Made by a program: the position numbers and the translations under genes. From Ciceribacter ferrooxidans (GTDB lineage Bacteria; Pseudomonadota; Alphaproteobacteria; Rhizobiales; Rhizobiaceae): 64,000 nt of DNA. The first letter of the stretch is position 1; each line of letters begins with the position of its first letter. The stretch spans positions 62,001 to 126,000 of the forward strand of contig NZ_SDVB01000191.1 of NCBI RefSeq assembly GCF_004137355.1, in the 5' to 3' direction. Shown piece by piece: positions 44,414 through 51,079 of the stretch. The notes beneath the pieces were generated by a model. It saw only the letters and a program-made list of their open reading frames with translations. It was not told where the DNA came from and searched no databases.

Positions 44414-45036
44414 TTCGTATCGATGTTTTTCTGCGTGAAGGCGACCCATCCCTGATGCCAGCGGGTCACCGTCGTCATCAGGCACATCAGGGCGTAGAAA
44501 AATGCGATAAGCGGAAAATGATCTGGCCAGAGGCACATCGCGACGAAGACGGCGATCGTTTCCGCCCCCTCTGCAAGCCCGCCCAGATAATAGATGCCCT
44601 TTTGCGGGTAGTCCGCGGCGGTCAATCCGCGCTTCTCGGCAATGACGGCGAATGCGAGGAAGCTCGACCCCGTTCCCATGAACGATGAAACCAGGATTGC
44701 CGCGGGCAGGGCATTCACGGCCGGATCGGCGATTGCGAAGCCGATCGGTATCGCGGCGTAAAAGAAGAAGTCGAAGGCAATATCGATGAACGCACCCCGG
44801 TCTGTCGGCCCGGCCGCCCGTGCAACCGCTCCGTCAAGACCATCGAACAGCCGATTGAGCAAGATGGCGAGAAGTGCCTGATGGTACAGGCCGAATGCCA
44901 GGAGCGGAACGGCCGACAATCCGATAGCGAAGCCCGAAAGGCTTATGACATTCGCGTGAATTCCGTGCTTGACTACCTGGTTTGCGACCGGCTGCAGGAT
45001 CCGTTTTTGCAGAGGCAGGACGTGGCGATCGATCAT
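44401..45036 (-). CDS. CDP-alcohol phosphatidyltransferase family protein (YnjF-like)
   Basis: A 211-residue membrane enzyme starting MIDRHVLPLQKRILQP at 45036, coupled by ATGA to the upstream reductase gene. The diagnostic motif D-G-x2-A-R-x8-G-x3-D-x3-D is present as DGLDGAVARAAGPTDRGAFIDIAFD. Five or six membrane segments follow. It would attach an alcohol head group to a CDP-lipid. In Escherichia coli a CDP-alcohol transferase (YnjF) also sits beside ynjBCD, so the association is conserved, but its product is unknown. Confidence 0.85.
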   Translation of the reverse strand: MIDRHVLPLQKRILQPVANQVVKHGIHANVISLSGFAIGLSAVPLLAFGLYHQALLAILLNRLFDGLDGAVARAAGPTDRGAFIDIAFDFFFYAAIPIGFAIADPAVNALPAAILVSSFMGTGSSFLAFAVIAEKRGLTAADYPQKGIYYLGGLAEGAETIAVFVAMCLWPDHFPLIAFFYALMCLMTTVTRWHQGWVAFTQKNIDTNVRT

Positions 45037-47219
45037 GCCCGCTCTCCGCGCATGTGGCGGTGGAAGGTTTCCAGAAACGATTGCACGCGGCGAGAGACGT
45101 GGGCGCGTCGCCACTCGCCGGCGACATACTTGTTGGCCTCGGCGAGCGTCGGGTAGGTATGGATGGTGGACAGGATCTTGTTTAGGCCGAGCCCGTGCTT
45201 CATGGCCAGCACGAATTCTGCGAGAAGGTCGCCGGCATGTTCGCCGACGATGGTCACCCCGAGCAGAGTGTCCTTGCCGGGGACGGTCAACACCTTGACG
45301 AAGCCGTGCGCCGTTCCATCGGCGATCGCCCGGTCGAGGTCATCGATGCCGTAGCGAGTCACTTCGAAGGGAATGCCTTGTTCCCGAGCTTCTTGCTCGT
45401 TCAGGCCGACGCGGGCCACTTCCGGATCAAGGAATGTGGTCCACGGAATGACCCGGTAGTCGGCCTTGAACTTCTTGAACGTGCCAAACAGCGCGTTGAC
45501 CGCGGCAAACCAGGCCTGGTGTCCCGCCGTGTGGGTGAACTGGTACGGGCCCGCGACATCGCCGGCGGCCAGGATGTTCGGGTAGATCGTTTCCAGATAG
45601 GCGTTCGTCTCGACCGTCCGACCGACCGGTATTCCGAGCTCCTCCAAGCCAAAGCCTTTCAGGCGGGGCGACCTGCCGACGGCGCAGATCAGTTCATCGA
45701 ACGCGACCCGCCGCCGCTCCCCATCCTTCTCGACAATGAGAGCCCTTTCACCGTCACGGACTTCGCAGGAAAGCGCCTTGTGCCCCGTGAGGACGCAAAC
45801 GCCATCGTTCTGCAGTGCCTCGAGCGCATAGTTCGACACATCGTCGTCCTCGCGGACGAGCAGTCTCGGCGCCATTTCGATCTGTGTCACGCTGGACCCG
45901 AGACGGGCGAAGCTCTGGGCGAGCTCACAGCCGATGGGGCCTCCACCCAGCACCACCAGCCGTTCTGGCGGGACGTCGAGGTCGGCAAATCGTTCCCACA
46001 GGGTGTCGGAGGTCAGGTAGCCGACCTCGACAATGCCCGGGAGCGGCGGGACGAACGGACTGGCGCCGGTTGCGATGATGATGGCTCGTGTGGTGAGCAC
46101 CTGGACCTCGCCGTCCGGGTGGGTGATTTCAACTGTCCACGGATCCTTGATGCGCGCATGACCGCGCAGCACCTCGACGCCGAGCCCTTCGTATCGCTCG
46201 ACGCTGTCGTGTGGCGCGACTTCTGCGATGACATCGTGAATTCGCCGCATGACGCGCCGAAAGGAAAAGGCCGGTTCGGTCGCCAACAGACCATACTGAT
46301 CGGCGTTGCGTATCTGCTTGGCGAGCTTGGCGCTTCTGATGAGGGCCTTGCTCGGCACGCAGCCGTAGTTCAGGCAGTCACCGCCCATCTTGTGGGCTTC
46401 GACGAGCGTGACCTTGGCCTTGACGGCTGCGCCGATATAGGCACTGACGAGGCCGGCCGCGCCGGCTCCGATGACGACCAGATTGCGATCGAAGCTTTTG
46501 GGTTTGCGCCATCGGCTATAGACCTTGCGCCGCTTCCAAAAGGCGAGCGTCAGCCTGGCGATCCAGGGAAAGACGCCGATCAGGGCGAACGAGGCGAGGA
46601 TGCCCGGCGACAGGACATCACCGGCATTGTCGATTTGCGCCAATTGTGTTCCCGCGTTCACGTACACGGCGGTCGCCGGCAGCATGCCCAACTGGCTGAC
46701 CCAGTAGAAGGTCCGGGCGCGAACGGGGGTCAGGCCCATGACCAGGTTCACGACAAAGAAGGGGAACACGGGAATGAGGCGCAGCGTGAACAGAAAGAAT
46801 GCGCCGTCCTTCTTGAGGCCATCGTTGAACCTTGCAAGACGGGAACCGTAGCGTCGCTGCACGGCATCGTGAAGAAGAAGCCTGGACACAAGAAAGGCGA
46901 GGAGCGCGCCGAGGCTCGAGGCAAAGGAGACGATCAGCAATCCGCCCCAGAAACCGAAAAGCGCACCGCCGGCCAAGGTCATCAACGTGCCGGCAGGTAC
47001 GGAAAACGCAGCAACGGCGACATAGATGCCGAAGTACAGAAGGGCCGAACTCAGCGGCTTGTCTTCGACGGTCGCGGTGAGGAAGGCCATGTTTGCCTTC
47101 AGCTCGGGCAGGGAGGGGATGTGTTCCCTGCCATAGACGTAGACGATGCCCGTGACGATCCCTGTGAGGGCGACAGCAATTGCGCGTTTCAAGTTCCACC
47201 CCGGTGAAAGAGTCTTCAT
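45033..47219 (-). CDS. VTT (TVP38/TMEM64) domain fused to a pyridine nucleotide-disulfide oxidoreductase
   Basis: A 728-residue fusion. Residues about 1-235 are a membrane VTT/SNARE-associated domain (FSVPAGTLMTLAGGALFGFW, FLFTLRLIPVFPFFVVNLVMG). From residue 245 comes a mercuric-reductase/lipoamide-dehydrogenase-like enzyme: FAD motif NLVVIGAGAAGLVSAYIGA, redox CxxxxC in GGDCLNYGCVPSKAL, NAD motif LVVLGGGPIGCELAQSF, ILAAGDVAG, and the dimer-interface HTYPTLAEANK with the His-Glu pair. It lacks the N-terminal and C-terminal metal-binding Cys of MerA. The gene has an ECF-type promoter whose -10 is only 9 bp from the ATG. Confidence 0.9.
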   Translation of the reverse strand: MKTLSPGWNLKRAIAVALTGIVTGIVYVYGREHIPSLPELKANMAFLTATVEDKPLSSALLYFGIYVAVAAFSVPAGTLMTLAGGALFGFWGGLLIVSFASSLGALLAFLVSRLLLHDAVQRRYGSRLARFNDGLKKDGAFFLFTLRLIPVFPFFVVNLVMGLTPVRARTFYWVSQLGMLPATAVYVNAGTQLAQIDNAGDVLSPGILASFALIGVFPWIARLTLAFWKRRKVYSRWRKPKSFDRNLVVIGAGAAGLVSAYIGAAVKAKVTLVEAHKMGGDCLNYGCVPSKALIRSAKLAKQIRNADQYGLLATEPAFSFRRVMRRIHDVIAEVAPHDSVERYEGLGVEVLRGHARIKDPWTVEITHPDGEVQVLTTRAIIIATGASPFVPPLPGIVEVGYLTSDTLWERFADLDVPPERLVVLGGGPIGCELAQSFARLGSSVTQIEMAPRLLVREDDDVSNYALEALQNDGVCVLTGHKALSCEVRDGERALIVEKDGERRRVAFDELICAVGRSPRLKGFGLEELGIPVGRTVETNAYLETIYPNILAAGDVAGPYQFTHTAGHQAWFAAVNALFGTFKKFKADYRVIPWTTFLDPEVARVGLNEQEAREQGIPFEVTRYGIDDLDRAIADGTAHGFVKVLTVPGKDTLLGVTIVGEHAGDLLAEFVLAMKHGLGLNKILSTIHTYPTLAEANKYVAGEWRRAHVSRRVQSFLETFHRHMRGERA

Positions 47220-47227
47220 GCCCTTTG

Positions 47228-47253
47228 GTCGTGGAACCAGGCGTAATCTTACA
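47228..47253 (-). promoter_or_regulatory. ECF-type promoter 2 (TGTAAGA-N15-CGAC) before the VTT-oxidoreductase gene
   Basis: Minus-strand TGTAAGA (47253-47247) and CGACCAAA (from 47231) with a 15-bp spacer. The -10 box ends 9 bp before ATG 47219, so the mRNA would have almost no leader. Confidence 0.7.
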
Positions 47254-47264
47254 GCCGGCGGAAC

Positions 47265-47471
47265 TCAGTCCTGCTTTTTCGGGCGTTCGTCCTGCCCCGC
47301 TCCGGAGCAATAGAAGCGCGACATCTGCCGCAGGTCGCGAACCTGAGACGTGAAGTTGCGGCAGCCGGAGCACATCGCGATGTGTGCCTTCAGCTTGAGA
47401 CGCTCCATCATCGTCAGCTCCCGGTCCATCGCCTGCGAGGCGAGCGCGGTTGCCGTCCAGCAATTCAGCAT
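47265..47471 (-). CDS. Small zinc-finger protein, candidate anti-sigma factor (zf-HC2-like)
   Basis: A 68-residue protein with the H-x3-C-x2-C motif HIAMCSGC of zinc-binding anti-sigma factors, preceded by TMMERLKLKAH and followed by RNFTSQVRDLRQMSRFYC. No membrane helix is present, so it is soluble, like the ZAS group. Its start overlaps the sigma gene stop by 7 bp, the usual sigma/anti-sigma arrangement. It probably binds and inhibits the sigma factor until a redox or metal signal is received. Confidence 0.82.
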   Translation of the reverse strand: MLNCWTATALASQAMDRELTMMERLKLKAHIAMCSGCRNFTSQVRDLRQMSRFYCSGAGQDERPKKQD

Positions 47472-48064
47472 TCGGCGGTCTCCTTTGCGAACCAGTGGCT
47501 TTCAAGGCAACCGCGCAGGCGGAGCCTTGCCCTGTGAAGCATGACATTCAGGTTCGAGACCGTGATGTCGGCTTCGGCGCATATCTCTGTCGTCGCCATG
47601 TCGAGGAATTCGCGCATCATGAAAATTCGCCCCTGCTGAGCGGGCAGGTGATTGAGGCAAGCGTCGAACACGCGCCAGAACTCCTTGCCAAGCAGTTCGT
47701 CTTCCGGGTTTCCCCAATCCGTCGGCCGATCCTCCGGTCGCCACATGCCGCGGCGATCGAAGAGCTCCGTTGTCTCTTCGTCGTCAGATTCAACGTTCAG
47801 GAGGGGCTGGATTTCGGCTCGCCGTTGACGTTGCCGGATCATGTCGACGATCTTGTTCTTCAGGATTGCGAAAACCCAGGTTCGCAGGGCGGAGCGACCG
47901 CCGAAGGACGTGGCATTGCGCAGTGCGCCGGTGAGTGCCTCCTGAACTGCGTCTTCCGCGGCGATCGGATCCGAAAGCTGCAGGGTCGCGAACTTCAGCA
48001 TCTGAGCACGAAGATCAGTGAGAAACGCAGGGTCGTCGAAAGTACCGGCAGCCAGATTCATCAT
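47465..48064 (-). CDS. ECF sigma factor (TIGR02943-like)
   Basis: A 199-residue sigma-70 family protein. I use ATG 48064, which overlaps the upstream stop in ATGA; the next codon is also ATG. Region 2 includes LSDPIAAEDAVQEALTGALR and FGGRSALRTWVFAILKNKIVDMIRQ. Region 4 includes LPAQQGRIFMMREFLDMATTEICAEADITVSNLNVMLHRARLRLR. The linker with FDRRGMW and DWGNPEDELLGKEFW matches the TIGR02943 subgroup as I remember it. It is expected to recognise the TGTAAGA-N15-CGAC sites found three times in this block, including upstream of its own operon. Confidence 0.92.
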   Translation of the reverse strand: MMNLAAGTFDDPAFLTDLRAQMLKFATLQLSDPIAAEDAVQEALTGALRNATSFGGRSALRTWVFAILKNKIVDMIRQRQRRAEIQPLLNVESDDEETTELFDRRGMWRPEDRPTDWGNPEDELLGKEFWRVFDACLNHLPAQQGRIFMMREFLDMATTEICAEADITVSNLNVMLHRARLRLRGCLESHWFAKETAEC

Positions 48065-48282
48065 TCCCCCATGCGCTTCATCTCGATACGCACCGCACTG
48101 TATGTTGCGACACAATACGGCACTGCGTAGTTCAAGACTACGTGAGGCCACGACGGGTTGTCTCCGGACAATACGGCTCCTCCTTGATTGATGAGATTGA
48201 GGACCGTGCCGACAAAGAGCGAGATCCGAACCGCATTCATCACGATGGAACGCTGCAAGGCCACAGTGAAGAATTTCTGCAT
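48061..48282 (-). CDS. NrtS-like small membrane protein
   Basis: A 73-residue protein with two membrane helices (MNAVRISLFVGTVLNLINQG and WPHVVLNYAVPYCVATYSAV). The pattern VGTxLNLINQGxAxLxG then NYxVPYCVxTYxAV is that of NrtS, described as a nitrate/nitrite transporter in some bacteria. It is coupled to the sigma gene by ATGA. Whether it transports nitrate here is unproven; the context suggests a stress-linked anion. Confidence 0.75.
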   Translation of the reverse strand: MQKFFTVALQRSIVMNAVRISLFVGTVLNLINQGGAVLSGDNPSWPHVVLNYAVPYCVATYSAVRIEMKRMGE

Positions 48283-48301
48283 TTTTGGGACCCTGCCTCG
48301 T

Positions 48302-49402
48302 TCAGCCCTGGCGGAAACGCTTTATGAAATTGCGATCGATCCAGTCTTTCCAGCGCCAGACCCATCTCCCGGCAGCTCCGAGACCACCCCACGAGAGGAT
48401 TGCCTTGTCCGGTCCCGACACCAACAGATAGAGGGACCGTCGTCTGAGCCTGTAGGGTCGAAGGGATCGATCCTTGGCTGCCGCGATCAGGTTGTGCGCC
48501 AGTATCGGTCCGGCGCGCACCGCATGGACACCGGATCTCGTCGTGGCGTCGTCCAAGCGGGCAGACACGTCTCCCGCCGCAAAAACATTCCGATGCGATA
48601 CGCTTTTGTGAAAGCTGTCGACCGCAACAAAGCCGTTGTCGCTGAGACCGAGCCGTGATTGGGCCAGAAATGCCGACGGACGGGCCCCCGTCGCGGCGAT
48701 CACGAAATCCGCCTCTACCAGTTCGCCGCCCGGCAAGAGCACGCCGTCTTCAACGCCTGCCGCCCTTTCGTGCAGGATCGTGATCCCGGACATCTCGAGC
48801 GCAGACTGCATGCGTCGCCGGACCATCGAGTTATGGCCGGAGAGCAAACCGGAGTTCCCCGTAACCAATGTGACCGAGCATTCCCCGTCAGCTGCCGAGA
48901 GCGCCGTCTTCACGGCAACTGACAACTCGGCGCCGGCTGCTCCGCCTCCCACCACGACGAGGCGTGAGCGTTCGCGCCCTGCGAGCTGTTTGAAGGCCCT
49001 TCGCCACCGTTCACAAAACTGCTCGACCGGCTTCACGGTCAGCAATCTGTCGGACAGGCTCGCCAGCCATTCGATGTTGGTCTCGCTGCCGGTATCGAGC
49101 GACAACAGATCGTATTCGAGATGTCGGCCATCTCCCAGACACAGGAGGTTCCGGTCGGCGTTCATTGCTGTGACCTGGTCCAGGATCAAGTGCACACCAG
49201 CCTGTGTTGCCAGAGGACGCAAGTCCACGCGGCAGTCATCGTCACCGTAACGTCCCATGATCCAGCCGGGGAGCATGCCCGAGTAGTATTGCCATCGAGA
49301 CGGGGTTACCAGCGTAACGTCGAGCGTGGCCTCACGCCGCTTCGCCAGGGCCTCCAGCACGATCAGATGGGCGTGGCCGCCGCCGACAAGAACCAACCGC
49401 AT
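48302..49402 (-). CDS. FAD-dependent oxidoreductase (SelD N-terminal-like, NDH-2-type fold)
   Basis: A 366-residue two-dinucleotide-fold flavoprotein starting MRLVLVGGGHAHLIVLEAL at 49402. Other motifs are YYSGMLPGWIMGRY, LLSLDTGSETN, RLVVVGGGAAGAELSVAV, ADFVIAATGARPS and NVFAAGDVSARLDD. The GGGHAHxxVL and SGMxPGxIxGxY signatures are those of the flavoprotein domain fused to selenophosphate synthase in some bacteria and also found alone. No redox CxxC is seen, so it probably passes electrons from NAD(P)H to a quinone or small acceptor. Its ATG is 5 bp after the preceding stop. Confidence 0.87.
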   Translation of the reverse strand: MRLVLVGGGHAHLIVLEALAKRREATLDVTLVTPSRWQYYSGMLPGWIMGRYGDDDCRVDLRPLATQAGVHLILDQVTAMNADRNLLCLGDGRHLEYDLLSLDTGSETNIEWLASLSDRLLTVKPVEQFCERWRRAFKQLAGRERSRLVVVGGGAAGAELSVAVKTALSAADGECSVTLVTGNSGLLSGHNSMVRRRMQSALEMSGITILHERAAGVEDGVLLPGGELVEADFVIAATGARPSAFLAQSRLGLSDNGFVAVDSFHKSVSHRNVFAAGDVSARLDDATTRSGVHAVRAGPILAHNLIAAAKDRSLRPYRLRRRSLYLLVSGPDKAILSWGGLGAAGRWVWRWKDWIDRNFIKRFRQG

Positions 49403-49407
49403 GGCCG

Positions 49408-49860
49408 TCAAATAAAGTGCTTCGCAAGGAGCGCCCGCGCCTTGCCGCTTCGTGTGTTGTCGGAAAGATCATCCTTGGATACGTAGAGGAACGTCGTGCG
49501 GCCACCAAGGAACGGCGAACCGGCACCCTGATCCATACCGAGAACGCTTCCCGCGACACCGAGGCCTTCAAGCAGGCGTTCTATCTCCGGCCTGATCTGC
49601 GTATAGGGGCGGAGCGCCGCGAACAGGATCGGCAGGGACGGATTTGCCTGCCGGACAATCTTGAGAACGTCCGCTGCGCCGGCGGTGATCGATGATGAGA
49701 CGGCAAGCGAAATGACTGCCCCGACGCAGGAGCGCGCCTGTCCGGCAAGATCATCAATGTTGTCGGGTCGCTGGACCGAATACCCGCCCAGCTCCAGCCA
49801 CGGTTTCATCTCACTGACGAGGAAGGGATGGGGCCTCGCCAGCAATACCTGTCTGCTCAT
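49408..49860 (-). CDS. Response-regulator-like hypothetical protein (150 aa)
   Basis: Starts MSRQVLLARPHPFLVSEM at 49860. It has a receiver-like alpha/beta pattern (GYSVQRPDNIDDLAGQ, VGAVISLAVSSSI, PSLPILFAALRPY), but no clear phosphoacceptor Asp, since the expected position reads VGAVISLAVSS. It may be a degenerate receiver or a partner protein. It is the first gene of the ECF-linked block, about 49 bp from ECF-type promoter 1. Confidence 0.6.
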   Translation of the reverse strand: MSRQVLLARPHPFLVSEMKPWLELGGYSVQRPDNIDDLAGQARSCVGAVISLAVSSSITAGAADVLKIVRQANPSLPILFAALRPYTQIRPEIERLLEGLGVAGSVLGMDQGAGSPFLGGRTTFLYVSKDDLSDNTRSGKARALLAKHFI

Positions 49861-49908
49861 GACCTATTTCTCTCCCAAGATGGTTTAGTTGCATCTGACA
49901 GGTCATTT

Positions 49909-49934
49909 GTCGTGAGAGGTCGGCGTTTCTTACA
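49909..49934 (-). promoter_or_regulatory. ECF-type promoter 1 (TGTAAGA-N15-CGAC) of the sigma-factor operon
   Basis: Minus-strand TGTAAGA (49934-49928) and CGACAAAT (from 49912) separated by 15 bp, about 49 bp upstream of the first gene of the operon that includes the ECF sigma gene. The spacing is identical to the sites at 47228 and 44388, which fits autoregulation. Confidence 0.7.
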
Positions 49935-50116
49935 CGCCGATCAGGAAAACATGTGGCGGAGTTTCTTGCTCGCCGCGGTGGAAAGGGGGCCGGTGGCGCA
50001 TTCGGCTGTTCGATGCCCCCCGCATGGGCGCGGTTCACAGTCTTGCCGCTATTCTGAATACTGGCTCGACAAGAGGGCATCCCGGAGACGACGGCGACCG
50101 GCCGCTATGTCGGTGG

Positions 50117-51079
50117 TCAATAGGTTACGGTGACGACGATCGTATCGGTATAGGTGCCGGGTGCCGGTGTGCTTTGCACGGGCACCCTTCCGTAGACGCC
50201 GATGTTTTCCGTAAGGCCGGTCCCCGTGCCTGTTACGAGATCGCCCCCCGAACTGCCCCATGGCTGCGACCGCGCCGCATCCTTGTAGAGGCCATAAGTG
50301 ACGTATGCGCCGCCCAGTGTCATCCGCCGCGCCGTAGGTCCGGTGCCGGTCAGGCCGTTGTCGAGCGAAATCGTGTAGGCCGTGCCGGCCGTACAGGTTG
50401 CGGCGACGTTGCCGGTGGCGTCCACTGCCGTGTCGAGCACACCCTGGCTTCCGAAGTCGATGTCCTGTGCGCTGACCAGGCAGTTCGGGTTGACCGTCGC
50501 CTGCACCGTGAAGCTTGGTCTGGTCGTATTGCCGGTCACGGTCGAGCAATCGGGCGGACTGCCGATGATGAGATAGGTGGCGTAGTTGAAGCTTACCTCG
50601 GCGCCGGAAAAGGTGGAGGTGTAGGTGCCGGTCGGAGCCGTTTGCTGGTTCGCCAGCACGCGTCCGTAAATGGTTCTGGTCTGCTCCACGGTACCCAGGA
50701 GTTGGGTGAAATCGATCGCTACGGGCGAGCCGAGGCTCGGCATCTCTCGCGAGCCCCAGGGGGTGGTTCGGGCGGCGTCGCTGTAGAGATTGTAGTCGAG
50801 CTGATCGAGTGTGGTGTTCAGCATATGACGCGTGCCGGATGTCGAACCGCCTGATCCTGCATTGATGTTCAGACAGACCCGGACGTTTGTCAAAATGCCG
50901 CTGAAGCAGCTTGCCGTGACCGTACCGCTGGAATCGGCGGCCGCTCCGGAGAGGGAATCGACACTCCCGAAGTTCACGTCGGAGACGGAGAATGAGCAGG
51001 TCTGCGCCAGAGCGGGGAAGGGCGCCGTCGAGAGTAGGCATGCGAGAACCGGAGCACGTAGCGACATCCCGAACCTCAT
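50117..51079 (-). CDS. Tandem spore coat U domain protein (fimbrial tip or adhesin subunit)
   Basis: A 320-residue secreted protein. ATG 51079 overlaps the usher stop by ATGA, and the signal peptide MRFGMSLRAPVLACLLSTAPFPALA follows. It contains two SCPU domains in series: QTCSFSVSDVNFGSVD to AEVSFNYATYLIIG, and VNPNCLVSAQDIDFGSQG to YTDTIVVTVTY. Each has a donor-strand-compatible fold with Cys pairs. The two-domain form next to a single-domain subunit suggests a tip adhesin. Confidence 0.85.
   Translation of the reverse strand: MRFGMSLRAPVLACLLSTAPFPALAQTCSFSVSDVNFGSVDSLSGAAADSSGTVTASCFSGILTNVRVCLNINAGSGGSTSGTRHMLNTTLDQLDYNLYSDAARTTPWGSREMPSLGSPVAIDFTQLLGTVEQTRTIYGRVLANQQTAPTGTYTSTFSGAEVSFNYATYLIIGSPPDCSTVTGNTTRPSFTVQATVNPNCLVSAQDIDFGSQGVLDTAVDATGNVAATCTAGTAYTISLDNGLTGTGPTARRMTLGGAYVTYGLYKDAARSQPWGSSGGDLVTGTGTGLTENIGVYGRVPVQSTPAPGTYTDTIVVTVTY

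Noticed and set aside
45195..47207. A 670-residue plus-strand frame opposite the VTT-oxidoreductase
   Set aside because: No recognisable domain; the minus strand has complete FAD, NAD and CxxxxC motifs.
50024..50854. Plus-strand 276-residue frame opposite the SCPU gene
   Set aside because: Antisense shadow without motifs; the minus strand encodes two SCPU domains with a signal peptide.
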